Positions 40,587 through 45,383 of a stretch of 64,000 nt of DNA are shown here, piece by piece. Source of the DNA: Prostheceraeus crozeri (lineage: Eukaryota > Platyhelminthes > Polycladida > Euryleptidae); assembly GCA_907163375.1 (NCBI GenBank), contig CAJQUW010005328.1:310001-374000 (forward strand), given 5' to 3'. Each line of letters opens with the position of its first letter. Within the stretch, counting starts at the first letter, position 1. A program made the translations under genes and the position numbers. The notes under the pieces were generated by a model. That model was not told the DNA's origin. It saw only the letters and a list, made by a program, of their open reading frames with translations, and made no database searches.

Positions 40587-41713
40587 ATATCTAAAAGAAA
40601 GAACAACTGCTTTGACCGGACATGTTTCAATCTTCTTTCAAGATCATCTTCAGCGGAAAGTTACAATTAAAGACAAATCTTTCTTAAATACGTAGTCACA
40701 TTGAAAACTGTTCATTCTGGAAGGCACGTAATAGCATAGAAATCTTAAGTCAGACAGATAAAATAAAATAAAAACACGAAGTTACAACCTACTCAAATGT
40801 ATGATCCGCTCCTTTCATTAGCGAGATTTTCATTACTTTTTATGAATATCGACTCCAGGATAAATGGTTGCTTGCATTTACCAATAATGGAAAAATTTTC
40901 TTTTTTAGGACGATGAGGGTGAGTAGAGATTTCAGTAGGTGAAGGATAACCCTTCATGTGTTCCTTCATCCGAGTGTCGAGGTGGCGTTTTGTGGCGACG
41001 ACGTACCGCATTTCGCAACGGTCACAAGCGTATTGATATACGATAGATGATTTTAGATCACTCGGAATTTTATCTTTATTCGGAACTTGTTAATCAGTAA
41101 TGAAACTGTAAACTGTTAAATCAATTTCCGAATAAAGATAAAATTCCGAGTGATCTAAAATCATCTATCGTATATCAATACGCTTGTGACCGTTGCGAAA
41201 TGCGGTACGTCGTCGCCACAAAACGCCACCTCGACACTCGGATGAAGGAACACATGAAGGGTTATCCTTCACCTACTGAAATCTCTACTCACCCTCATCG
41301 TCCTAAAAAAGAAAATTTTTCCATTATTGGTAAATGCAAGCAACCATTTATCCTGGAGTCGATATTCATAAAAAGTAATGAAAATCTCGCTAATGAAAGG
41401 AACGGATCATACACTCTTTCTTTAAATCTGTAACTTATTTTACGAATTGTACACACTATCTTCTAAATTATTTGAGTAGGTTGTAACTTCGTGTTTTTAT
41501 TTTATTTTATCTGTCTGACTTAAGATTTCTATGCTATTACGTGCCTTCCAGAATGAACAGTTTTCAATGTGACTACGTATTTAAGAAAGATTTGTCTTTA
41601 ATTGTAACTTTCCGCTGAAGATGATCTTGAAAGAAGATTGAAACATGTCCGGTCAAAGCATTTGTTTTTTCTTTTAAATATGAGAAGCCTGGGCACACTT
41701 TGCGTGAATATAT

Positions 41714-41788
<75 letters not shown>

Positions 41789-44700
41789 TATTACTGCAAA
41801 GATAGGGATATATATACAGACGTGGAAAAAAGTTAAGGACAATTTTCAAATTAAATATAAAACATAAATTTATCGAATAATATTTGCTAGCTTGCAGCAA
41901 ACTATCTAATTGCATCCAGAATTAGTCTCAAGACATTCTTGATAGCAATTCTAGATGTGGTATGAAGTATTTCATCACAATTTGTTGACTCAGACCATTT
42001 GAAATTAATGTCTATAGGTCTACCATTTTCATGATTTTAAATTGTTTTTTATAATTTCTCTTCCTGCCAGCAAATTCTCAAAAAAATGAAAAAGCCAAAA
42101 ATACCTAAATGCCCAATTAAAGCCAATTTTGATACCGATTGATATGAAATCCCAAATATTCTCTGTGTGTCTATTATCATACACCAAAGATAGCAGAAAT
42201 CATATTTTGTTGAGTAGTCACTGTTCTTTTAAACACTTAAGATTCTTCGCGGCATTGATTCCAGAAGTCTCTGGCATTTATGCTGAGGGACCTCCATCCA
42301 TGCCTGCTTGATGTTTTGAGCAAGATTACTCCGGCTTTCATGCTGAGCTAACAATTTTCAATTGGATTCAGGTCATATTCCCGACCGAACCATTCCAAAC
42401 CCTCAATTCCATTACCTTCAAACAAGTTTGTGTTTTTCTTAAGGAATGGCATTGGGCATTATCTTGATGATAAATGGCAGTCAAATGGCAGTCCGAGAAA
42501 TATTCACGAATGGAATTTTCCCTCCATCCAATATCTTGAAATGCCTCGGAAGTCCACGTCAGCATTGGAAAAACAGCCCCAGAACATGATGGACGGTGAA
42601 TGATTAACCCTAGAAGTACGAAAAAATCAATATACAGTTAAGGACAGCACCAGTCAATTGACCGGCAGTAGCGAAAAAAACTTTTTTTCCACGTCTGTAT
42701 ATGTATTAAGGGGCGTGAGGGCCTTTCGACTCCAGAGTCACCTGTGTATTCATGTGTGTATATTTTCTTTGATCATTGTTATTTTATTTTAGTTCATTAT
42801 GCAGGCTGCGATTTACCATCGAAATATTTGAAGAGTTTGACTTACTTCGGCATCTGAAACAGCAATGATTAAAACTGTCTACAATTTATTAATAATTATA
42901 ATGTCAAGGTTCTATATAAACGTAACGCATTGCTGAACTTCAACAGGTCGGTGATCGTTATAGAGCAGCTACAGAAACGTTAGAACAGCAGCTTACATTA
43001 ATAAGATGCGGATAGAGTAAACACCATCCATACGGGCATGTGAGATTAACAAACCTTGAATGGATCTTACCTTCCACAAAGATTCCATAATAATCGGTCC
43101 TGATAATGACCATACTTGAATATCAAGAATAAGAATAATCAGATAAAGGCCAACACATGTCTAACTAATAAATGATCGAAGTTACTAAACTGATCGTGAA
43201 TGTCATGTTCACAAAATGTAAACCTTTCTCACATTTATTTCAGAAAACGCGCGATTAATTTCTAAAAAATACATTATAAACAGCTATTCAGGTAACATGC
43301 ATAATTTTCCGAAGCATCAATTGAATTTCAGACAAGCTTAAAGTTCACACTTCTCAAGTTTGATATCTTAAATCATAATTTCATTACCAAAGCTATGCTT
43401 GACTGCCACAATAGAGTCACAACAGATACTCCCTAGTCATCAATGAAAGTCCAAATCTTATATTTAAGTTTGTGTATACGAGTACACATTACATTTATTT
43501 ACTCATGTGAAGTGCTCGAACGTAACGCACATAAAGTTTCTACCAATTGATATAGCACATGGTACATGTATTCCCAAAATGTTAAAAGAATCCTCATCTA
43601 ACATGAATTCTTGCTAACTTTATAATTCTTTAAATCCATTATCAAAAGCTTGAAATAATTCAAAAATAAATGTTTCTGTAATCACATAAACACGCAAGTA
43701 TGAGCTCTGGATTTCGATCGATGATGAAATAGCTGCAACGATTCACTTATGGCTATTAATCTTAATCAAACAAAAATTGCAATAATAAAATCAAATGCAT
43801 AAATGCGCAATTTGCACAATTTACATGCACTTCTAATTAATGTTGATTAATATATATCTTAGCATATGCAAATCTTAGCATAGGCAAAAGGAGTGCCGGA
43901 GGTGTATGTAACTCTGATTCGGGAAATGTATCGAGAAACCCTAACAATTGTGAAAACCAAGCATGGTTGCACTCCACCTTTTGAGGTCACTGTTGGGCTG
44001 CACCAGGGATCGGCGTTGAGTGACTGGGCATGTGATAACTGGGCATCTGGAGAGCAGTCCCCCAAAAGAAATGCTCTACGCTGACGATCTGGTGATTTGT
44101 GGGGATTCCAAAACAATGGTAGAAAGCAGGCTGGAGTTATGGCGCAATGCCCTGGAAAGTAATGGTCTCAGAATTAGCAGAAGTAAGAGTGAATACCTCT
44201 CCACCGCTGCGAACGATGAAGAAATCCAAATGGATGGAACCTCGCTCCCGTCAGTTAAGAAGTTCAAGTATCTTGGTTCACTGTTAGACGTAACATCATC
44301 TTGCGAGCAGGACATCAAAAACCGCATACAAACAGGATGGAAAAGTTGGAGACAAGTGACAGGAGTTATCTACGACAAAGGAGTTCCTCTCAAGCTAAAA
44401 TCAAAGATCTACCAGGCTATGATACGACCGGCAATGACCTATGGGGGAGAGTGTTGGGCACCAAGGAAGAAAGATACACAAAGGCTGATGGTGACGGAAA
44501 TGAAGATGCTCAGGCGATGCCAAGGTTTAACCCTCCGGGACCGAGTTAAGAATGAAGAGATTCGACGCAAGATGAGGATCCTATCCATCGATAGATTCAT
44601 AGAGTACAAGCGGCTTGCATGTTACGGACACGTCAGAAGAAGACCGGACGATCATATAACCCAAACAGCACTGCACCAACCGATACCTGGCAGACGAAGA

Positions 44701-45382
44701 AGAGGTCGTCCACCCCTATCATGGAAAAGGGTCATAGAAAAAGATCTGGAGAGAAAAGGCATAACCCACAATCTGGCCCTCGATCGAGTAAATTGGAAGA
44801 GGACGATACGGCCCACCCTGGAGGAATTTGGGATTGGTGGCCGGTAAAGGTGAGCAAAGGTGAGCATATGCAAATTGCTATGCTTTAGCTTTTAGGGTTT
44901 ATGCTATTAACTTAGGTCTATGGAAAATACATTTTCTGGCAGTTCAGGACACAAAAACTGCGCTATACATACATAACACTCAACTTTTCCATATCAGTGG
45001 TCTGTTCCTTTGTTATATTCAGTCCGTCATCTAGAATGCTCATTTTTATTAGTTGTTAATATCTGCAATGCACAAAATTATCTGCTGTTATATACATCAT
45101 GTCAGACATGACTTTTGTCAGCTTCCGAAGTGCATCTTCTTTACATACTACAAATGCGATTGAATGTATAAAAATCACATGAAATTATGTCACATCGAGT
45201 TAAACATCAGCCAGCACTTTCTTCTGCTTGATGTGATATAATTGATGCATTTTCATAAATTGTTAACTTACCCACTCAAAAGGGTCGACGTCCTCCGCTT
45301 TCGGGGGTGCCTTGTTCACAGGTGGTGCAATGACCTGTATAATGACAACTTGGAGGATGGTTGAGACTAAGAGAGTCTTCAT
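4842..45382 (-). CDS. NUCB: Nucleobindin gene (six coding exons seen, 3' part missing)
   Basis: Nucleobindins are secretory-pathway and Golgi calcium-binding proteins, with a signal peptide, a basic DNA-binding-like region, two EF-hands and a C-terminal zipper. Six exons at 45382-45272, 35381-35277, 35210-34948, 9227-9092, 9032-8942 and 4900-4842 join in phase (0, 0, 2, 0, 1, 0) to 255 residues that follow the vertebrate NUCB2 order without gaps. The landmarks are [37 protein letters not shown] and [19 protein letters not shown]. All introns begin GT and end AG. Introns 2 and 4 are about 66 and 59 bp; introns 1, 3 and 5 are about 9.9, 25.7 and 4 kb and full of mobile elements. The second EF-hand and the zipper are not visible in 1-4841, so the gene very likely continues left of the window. 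Family assignment is firm; NUCB1 versus NUCB2 cannot be decided and may not apply outside vertebrates. Confidence 0.93.
5341..6350. repeat. Nested foldback array of a roughly 300-bp repeat (two plus, two minus halves)
   Basis: GAGTTGCATCC plus TCAGTTGAAAAATGGGAACA occurs in plus orientation at about 5371 and 5671, and in minus orientation at about 5864-5905 and 6164-6206. A second block (TTGCAATTATCAAGTTAGTA and variants) alternates with it at about 5523, 5725, 6020 and 6325. The whole folds around about 5830. It lies in nucleobindin intron 5. No coding frame. Confidence 0.75.
6351..7120. other. Intron DNA without recognised genes
   Basis: Short frames on both strands (for example 6328-6705 minus, 6967-7185 plus) show no family motif and no splice context. 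I see nothing else in it. Confidence 0.4.
7127..7362. mobile_element. Solo-LTR-like fossil (Ty3/Gypsy-like guess)
   Basis: A GC-richer 236-bp block starting TGTTGTCGACC is flanked by GGTAG on both sides (7122-7126 and 7363-7367; GTGGTAG if extended), which suits a short target duplication. A polyadenylation-like GAGTAAAG lies in the second half. No internal region is present. Orientation is probably plus. It is a fossil with no coding content and the assignment is tentative. Confidence 0.35.
7860..8030 (+). repeat. Dispersed repeat with hammerhead-like core (copy 1)
   Basis: Related to the copies at 56750-56900 and 59196-59320. The plus strand has TTTGT-CTGACGA, a hairpin-like spacer, then CGAAA and TAGATTACAAGC. 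TTTGT can pair with ACAAG after the core, as stem I of a hammerhead would. A minus-strand open frame across it is a shadow. Probably part of a Penelope-like family. Confidence 0.4.
8075..8610. repeat. Long palindromic foldback with a pol III B-box-like core
   Basis: Arms of about 200 bp (8075-8280 and 8400-8610) are inverted copies. Both contain CTTGCCGGTTGGGAATC or its complement, GCGCGGCATGAAGATCACC and CAATGCCTCCGGCTTTCACG. The right arm reads TGGGTTCGATTCCCAACC, a tRNA T-arm/B-box-like stretch. The loop itself holds a small hairpin around AGGACAAACC. No acceptor stem or anticodon arm can be folded, so it is not a tRNA gene. Confidence 0.7.
8695..8877 (+). repeat. tRNA-derived SINE, copy 1
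   Basis: The head TGGCACAGTGGTTAAGTGC is an A-box-like tRNA start, and AGGTCAAGTCC sits where the B box belongs. It is followed by GAAGTCGTCAGGAAGGGCAT, a tail sequence widespread in animal SINEs and RTE-type LINEs, then GTCTGACTATGTCAGCACC. The copy at 34600-34795 (minus) matches from head to tail. It lies in intron 5 just downstream of exon 5. Confidence 0.75.
8942..9032 (-). CDS. NUCB: Nucleobindin exon 5
   Basis: 91 nt, 30 codons plus one base: [20 protein letters not shown], then [10 protein letters not shown]. It is the direct counterpart of [31 protein letters not shown], the linker and first helix of EF-hand 1. The acceptor is GTTTCAG and the donor is GTGAGC. The split codon G|AT supplies the first Asp of the EF-hand loop from exon 6. 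Confidence 0.94.
9092..9227 (-). CDS. NUCB: Nucleobindin exon 4 (basic helical region)
   Basis: 136 nt. The first base completes an AGA codon (Arg160) started in exon 3, giving [20 protein letters not shown] and then a run rich in K, R and E that ends [12 protein letters not shown]. It corresponds to the basic region of nucleobindins (KKYEMMKEHERREYLKTL...KKKHENHPKVNHP), which has been described as DNA- or G-protein-binding in vertebrates. The acceptor is GTTGCAG and the donor is GTACTG. It is separated from exon 5 by a 59-bp intron. Confidence 0.93.
9228..10170. other. Start of the giant intron 3, no gene
   Basis: AT-rich DNA with no recognisable coding frame. At about 9955-10005 lies a partial copy (ACGTTTTCAAATTTGTCTAA) of the foldback arm found at 12490 and 13140. 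Confidence 0.5.
10179..11757 (-). mobile_element. Decayed, internally shortened hAT element
   Basis: The left end reads CAGGGTTTTTTTAAGG and the right end, on the minus strand, CGAGGTTTTTTTAAGG. Both are followed by a TTGGGTGTAA motif, giving imperfect hAT-type terminal repeats. The flanks GCCAGAC and GCTAGAC agree at 6 of 7 positions, a plausible eroded 8-bp duplication. At 1.58 kb it is about half of a full hAT, and only the C-terminal half of the transposase is present. Confidence 0.65.
10533..11408 (-). pseudogene. hAT transposase C-terminal half (ZNF862-like), one in-frame stop
   Basis: Two frames, 11408-10911 and 10904-10533, are the same reading frame separated by a single TGA. The end contains [20 protein letters not shown] followed by [20 protein letters not shown], the hAT C-terminal dimerisation motif. 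The family norm is CERGFS; here the Cys is Pro. The zinc finger and the catalytic N-terminal part are missing. Base composition is clearly more GC-rich than the surrounding intron, which fits an inserted copy. Confidence 0.75.
11758..12485. other. Intron DNA, nothing recognised
   Basis: AT-rich sequence without coding frames, repeats or RNA genes that I can identify. Confidence 0.4.
12490..13185. repeat. Foldback element with about 200-bp arms
   Basis: Left arm about 12490-12692 and right arm about 12960-13185 are inverted copies. They share CACGTTTTCAAATTTGTC, ATCAATCGTCAC and, at the inner edge, AACGTGAAGTGTAGCGATGT. The loop of about 270 bp has a short open frame (12700-12966) without any motif. 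A partial arm copy at 9955-10005 shows the family is dispersed. Confidence 0.7.
13186..14140. other. Intron DNA; possible pogo-like end at about 13890
   Basis: No gene seen. ACATCCTCGATTACCGAAAC at 13894-13913 resembles the terminal sequence of pogo/Tigger-type elements, but no partner end was found. Confidence 0.35.
14150..15427 (+). mobile_element. CR1/L2-like LINE, 5' part (reverse transcriptase), split copy
   Basis: Pieces in several frames give the reverse transcriptase blocks in order: [82 protein letters not shown], and the thumb-like [11 protein letters not shown] and [20 protein letters not shown]. The YADD box is degraded. It is 5'-truncated near 14150. The frame stops abruptly after LSYR at 15427, where a DNA transposon is inserted, and resumes at 22517. 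Many stops and frame changes; the copy is old. Confidence 0.85.
15764..20036 (-). mobile_element. 4.27-kb DNA transposon with 392-bp near-identical TIRs, TTCA target duplication
   Basis: Positions 15764-16155 and 19645-20036 are inverted copies; I see only about two differences, so about 99% identity. The ends begin CACGGTAGGCCTGAGCAAAC. Both sides are flanked by TTCA (15760-15763 and 20037-20040), a 4-bp duplication. CAC ends with a 4-bp duplication recall Chapaev-like members of the CACTA-Mirage-Chapaev group, but that placement is inference. It carries one gene on the minus strand (18320-16286), and about 1.3 kb (18330-19640) without any readable frame. Confidence 0.85.
16286..18320 (-). 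pseudogene. Zinc-finger plus DDE-like transposase gene of the 392-bp-TIR element, broken
   Basis: The N-terminal frame (18320-18075) has a Cys-rich zinc-binding pattern, CIICFGKTK...[12 protein letters not shown]. After one in-frame TGA the same frame continues to 17619 with [17 protein letters not shown]. Frame changes near 17630 and 17230 lead to 17637-17305 ([13 protein letters not shown], then [16 protein letters not shown]) and 17218-16286 (310 residues). Candidate catalytic residues are Asp in IDGGQG, Asp in [14 protein letters not shown] and Glu in [12 protein letters not shown], with a C-x2-C pair in [10 protein letters not shown] and conserved [11 protein letters not shown] recognise the 310-residue part as a recurrent uncharacterised protein type of cnidarians and other invertebrates. 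The transposase role is inferred from its place between TIRs. Only about three or four breaks. Confidence 0.65.
20340..21960 (+). pseudogene. hAT-type transposase remnant
   Basis: Frames 20564-20998, 20815-21261 and later pieces give [20 protein letters not shown] followed by [54 protein letters not shown] and, near 21860, [19 protein letters not shown]. These match, in order, a widespread animal family of hAT-related proteins (PARREDY, CGHRWIEN, FLTKYQTDAPMMPF, SHGQASVERGFSVNKE). The last motif is the hAT dimerisation helix. Several frame changes and stops; the N-terminal part near 20340-20560 is only faintly readable. No function in the host is implied. Confidence 0.7.
22517..22870 (+). mobile_element. 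CR1/L2-like LINE, 3' part of the split copy
   Basis: Right after the inserted element the frame reads [20 protein letters not shown], then [12 protein letters not shown] and [15 protein letters not shown], ending [14 protein letters not shown] with a stop at 22819. This is the C-terminal tail of CR1-like reverse transcriptases. Joining 15427 to 22523 across one copy of TATAGA gives [11 protein letters not shown] in frame, so both pieces are one LINE insertion. Confidence 0.85.
22871..23235. other. Intron DNA, nothing recognised
   Basis: One open frame (22831-23067 plus) overlaps the LINE tail and has no motif. Confidence 0.35.
23240..23719. repeat. Foldback/pogo-like MITE
   Basis: Inverted blocks are TAGTGACTGATATCATTG...ACACGAGTATTGCTATGTT (about 23334-23372) against AACATAGCAATACTCGTGTA (about 23567 on), and GCATTTGAAAGTTAAATGGT against ACCATTTGACTTTCAAATGC. 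The right end on the minus strand reads CAGTGCATCTTTAAGTATCG and is followed by TA (23720-23721), as in pogo/Tc1-type MITEs. The left end is eroded. Confidence 0.6.
23722..26510. other. Intron DNA, nothing recognised
   Basis: About 2.8 kb of AT-rich sequence. Short frames (for example 24372-24557, 26144-26365) carry no motif and no neighbouring splice context that I can support. Confidence 0.35.
26513..26868. repeat. Short foldback repeat
   Basis: About 70-bp inverted arms, 26513-26580 and 26800-26868. They share AACTGCT(C/G)AATATTTC and GCTGTCACAG, followed by a CAGCCTCAGGG-type block. The loop of about 220 bp is AT-rich without a gene. Confidence 0.6.
27168..28839. mobile_element. Non-autonomous hAT element with perfect 8-bp target duplication
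   Basis: The ends are CAGGGTTGGCCGGTAAAAAC (left) and, on the minus strand, CAGGGTTGGCTTTTTGCCGG. Perfect GTAGAATC duplications lie at 27160-27167 and 28840-28847. No transposase frame. It contains an AT-rich run of ATATTAGA-type repeats (about 27735-27800) and a B-box-like CTTCGAATC near 28290. Confidence 0.88.
27735..27800. repeat. AT-rich simple repeat (ATATTAGA-type)
   Basis: Imperfect reiterations of ATATTATA/ATATTAGA inside the hAT element at 27168-28839. Confidence 0.7.
28869..30319. mobile_element. Second non-autonomous hAT element with perfect 8-bp target duplication
   Basis: It starts CAGAGCTGGAAGACCGGG and ends, on the minus strand, CAGAGCTGCAGCCGGGC. The terminal regions are rich in GGCCCGGGCC. 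Perfect GTCATCAC duplications lie at 28861-28868 and 30320-30327. Only 21 bp separate its left duplication start from the end of the previous element. No transposase frame in the 1.45 kb interior. Confidence 0.88.
30328..31608. other. Intron DNA, nothing recognised
   Basis: AT-rich. The frame 30750-30998 has no motif. Confidence 0.35.
31971..32192. repeat. Left iteron cluster, including a perfect 15-bp-arm hairpin
   Basis: Four GTTAAGTCCGTCAC copies. Those at 32137-32151 and 32157-32171 form a perfect inverted pair (GTTAAGTCCGTCACA, 5-bp loop CTAAT). They lie between the left TIR and the gene, where transposase-binding or promoter sites would be expected. Confidence 0.75.
32360..33472 (+). 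pseudogene. DDE-like protein of the iteron element, near-intact with frame changes
   Basis: Three overlapping frames (to 32869, 32715-33050, 33026-33472) read in order: [93 protein letters not shown], and a C-terminal [19 protein letters not shown] domain ending [10 protein letters not shown] recognise this as a recurrent uncharacterised invertebrate protein type (hallmarks [30 protein letters not shown]). The Asp residues in CDFSE and WSDG are candidate catalytic acids. Two frame changes, near 32850 and 33040, interrupt it. The 5' start is unclear because the frame is closed by a TGA before about 32360. Transposase function is inferred from the TIRs and iterons around it. Confidence 0.65.
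33772..34149 (+). repeat. Right iteron cluster (four direct copies)
   Basis: GTTAAGTCCRTCAC at 33772-33785, abutting a second copy at 33786-33799, then 33972-33985 and 34136-34149. All have the same orientation, unlike ordinary inverted subterminal repeats. Confidence 0.75.
34170..34598. other. Intron DNA, nothing recognised
   Basis: AT-rich, no frame or repeat that I can name. Confidence 0.35.
34600..34795 (-). repeat. tRNA-derived SINE, copy 2
   Basis: On the minus strand TGGCACGGTGGTTAAGTGC (A box region), AGGTCGACCCC (B box region), GGAAGTCGTCAGGAAGGGCA, and the tail GTCTGACTATGTCAGCACC. This is the same family as 8695-8877 and lies 150 bp from nucleobindin exon 3, in intron 3. Confidence 0.78.
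34948..35210 (-). CDS. NUCB: Nucleobindin exon 3
   Basis: 263 nt, residues 73-159 plus two bases of codon 160. The peptide contains [20 protein letters not shown], the counterpart of SHHVRTKLDELKRQEVGRL in vertebrates. It continues with a K/E/D-rich helix and [20 protein letters not shown], matching LDMLIKAATSDLEHYDK. The acceptor is TTTGTAG and the donor is GTGAGA. The intron between exons 2 and 3 is only about 66 bp. This exon gives the strongest family match. Confidence 0.94.
35277..35381 (-). CDS. NUCB: Nucleobindin exon 2
   Basis: Thirty-five codons (residues 38-72), phase 0 at both ends, preceded by TTGCAG and followed by GTGAGC. The peptide [20 protein letters not shown] matches the conserved N-terminal helix of vertebrate NUCB (YYDEYLKQVIDVLETDKHF). 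It is followed by [12 protein letters not shown]. Confidence 0.9.
35382..35923. other. Intron 1 DNA, nothing recognised
   Basis: AT-rich sequence upstream of exon 2 with no coding frame. Confidence 0.35.
35926..36588. repeat. Long foldback, family shared with the right window edge
   Basis: Inverted arms of about 270 bp, 35926-36205 and 36345-36588. Both contain (T/C)GGAACGAG(G/A)CCGAAAA, CGAATCTGCGC, TCTAATTAAG and AGGTCATTTCCTAT. The direct repeats at about 63437 and 63770 belong to the same family, sharing CTTGTCAGACA and GGACGCAGATTGCAG with the left arm. Confidence 0.72.
36600..37990. other. Intron 1 DNA, nothing recognised
   Basis: AT-rich, no supported feature. Confidence 0.35.
38150..38990 (+). 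pseudogene. Penelope-like reverse transcriptase, broken
   Basis: Upstream of the main frame: [19 protein letters not shown]. Main frame (38289-38756): [20 protein letters not shown] with the first catalytic Asp, a [20 protein letters not shown] block, and [14 protein letters not shown] with the YLDD box. These are the hallmarks of the Penelope clade (FDIVSLYTNI, GTPMG, YLDD). A stop follows at 38755 and the frame resumes at 38781 ([20 protein letters not shown]), so there are a few breaks. Catalytic residues are retained. Parasitic function only. Confidence 0.85.
39154..39765 (+). pseudogene. Penelope-like C-terminal GIY-YIG endonuclease region, broken
   Basis: Frame 39154-39567 has [17 protein letters not shown], a C-x-C pair in [13 protein letters not shown], and [20 protein letters not shown], then [14 protein letters not shown]. 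This is the GIY-YIG fold pattern (L-YVGQT--SL--R---HR). Further residues in other frames ([20 protein letters not shown]) extend to about 39765. It matches the endonuclease that follows the reverse transcriptase in Penelope-like elements. Confidence 0.8.
39850..40430. mobile_element. Non-autonomous hAT MITE inside the Penelope-like element
   Basis: The inverted ends are CAGGGATGCGG, extended by GACTCCGACTCC-type repeats at both sides. The 8-bp flanks CTGTACAG (39842-39849) and CTGCAAAG (40431-40438) agree at six of eight positions. 581 bp, no transposase. Confidence 0.78.
40553..40583. repeat. (TA)n microsatellite at left edge of palindrome
   Basis: About 15 TA units directly next to the outer end of the left palindrome arm. 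Confidence 0.9.
40610..40661 (-). ncRNA. Type I hammerhead ribozyme (left arm)
   Basis: Inverted twin of the ribozyme at 41607-41658, with the same core CTGAAGA (40653-40647), stem II, GAAA, GTC and stem I pairing. Transcription outward from the palindrome centre on either strand would carry one ribozyme. Confidence 0.78.
41200..41433 (+). pseudogene. GIY-YIG domain fragment of a Penelope-like element (right arm)
   Basis: The frame begins within [20 protein letters not shown] and continues [11 protein letters not shown]...[20 protein letters not shown]. This is the C-terminal half of a retroelement GIY-YIG nuclease, with a Cys pair before the fold and Glu in the ILES position. A second nearly identical frame lies inverted at 40793-41011. 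No reverse transcriptase is attached, so it is a 5'-truncated fragment. Confidence 0.7.
41607..41658 (+). ncRNA. Type I hammerhead ribozyme (right arm)
   Basis: Core CTGAAGA (41615-41621), stem II ATCTT-GAAAG-AAGAT, core GAAA (41640-41643), minimal stem III CATG, cleavage triplet GTC (41647-41649). Stem I pairs CTTTCCG before the core with CGG-TC-AAAG after the cleavage site. All conserved core bases are present. Hammerheads of this minimal type are an established feature of Penelope-like elements. Confidence 0.78.
41713..41780. repeat. (TA)n microsatellite
   Basis: More than 30 TA units at the right edge of the palindrome, next to the Tc1-like element. Two minus-strand open frames of repeated Ile-Tyr are artefacts of it. 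Confidence 0.95.
41817..42697 (-). mobile_element. Tc1-like element, shortened, TA target duplication
   Basis: Inverted ends CAGACGTGGAAAAAA with TA on both sides (41815-41816 and 42698-42699); AGTTAAGGACA follows the left end. At 0.88 kb it is shorter than a full Tc1 (about 1.6 kb) and keeps only the C-terminal part of the transposase. Confidence 0.85.
42230..42565 (-). pseudogene. Tc1 transposase C-terminal remnant
   Basis: The frame from 42565 contains [20 protein letters not shown], the second catalytic Asp box (QQDNAPCH in intact Tc1). Decayed residues of the NSPDLNPIENLW block follow, across a stop (IQLKIVSSA). The first catalytic Asp region is missing. Confidence 0.7.
42700..43855. 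other. Intron 1 DNA, nothing recognised
   Basis: AT-rich sequence without coding frames of note. Confidence 0.35.
43874..44862 (+). mobile_element. RTE-clade LINE, 5'-truncated, perfect 13-bp target duplication
   Basis: AGCATATGCAAAT flanks both ends (43861-43873 and 44863-44875). The insert begins inside the reverse transcriptase and ends with a short tandem tail (GGTAAAGGTGAGCAAAGGTG), as RTE elements do instead of poly-A. Length is 0.99 kb. The perfect duplication and the long open frame suggest a fairly recent insertion. Confidence 0.9.
43880..44847 (+). pseudogene. RTE reverse transcriptase, C-terminal half
   Basis: The upstream frame reads [20 protein letters not shown] then [10 protein letters not shown]. 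After a frame change the main frame (to 44847) has [20 protein letters not shown] with the YADD catalytic box, [51 protein letters not shown] and [20 protein letters not shown]. This order and these motifs are typical of the RTE clade. The endonuclease and the N-terminal reverse transcriptase are absent through 5' truncation. One small deletion or frame change lies near 44015-44070, between GSALS and the YADD box. Confidence 0.9.
44876..45270. other. Intron 1 start, nothing recognised
   Basis: About 400 bp of AT-rich intron directly downstream of nucleobindin exon 1. Confidence 0.4.
45272..45382 (-). CDS. NUCB: Nucleobindin exon 1 (start codon and signal peptide)
   Basis: Thirty-seven codons starting [19 protein letters not shown]. 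There is a short basic n-region, then a hydrophobic stretch of about 15 residues and a likely cleavage after VIA, before [18 protein letters not shown]. This fits a secreted/ER protein. The exon ends in phase 0 at a GTAAGT donor (intron starts at 45271). The sequence TTACAG lies just before the ATG on the minus strand, so an upstream non-coding exon is possible, but a TATA box only 65 bp upstream argues for a single first exon. The start was chosen as the only ATG that gives a signal peptide in frame with the conserved downstream exons. Confidence 0.85.
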
Positions 45383-45383
45383 G

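Larger units (their letters stand above)
40585..41685. repeat. Long near-perfect palindrome of two Penelope-like 3' fragments
   Basis: Left arm 40585-41085 and right arm 41126-41685 are inverted copies with a 40-bp spacer. Differences are very few, apart from about 65 bp present only in the right arm (41412-41480). Each arm encodes the same peptide, [20 protein letters not shown], a GIY-YIG-type C-terminal domain (left on minus, 41011-40793; right on plus, 41200-41433), and each ends outward with a hammerhead ribozyme. It is bordered on both sides by TA microsatellite. Confidence 0.9.

Noticed and set aside
41573-41915. Two minus-strand open frames with long Ile-Tyr runs
   Set aside because: They are translations of the TA microsatellite and the adjacent Tc1-like end.
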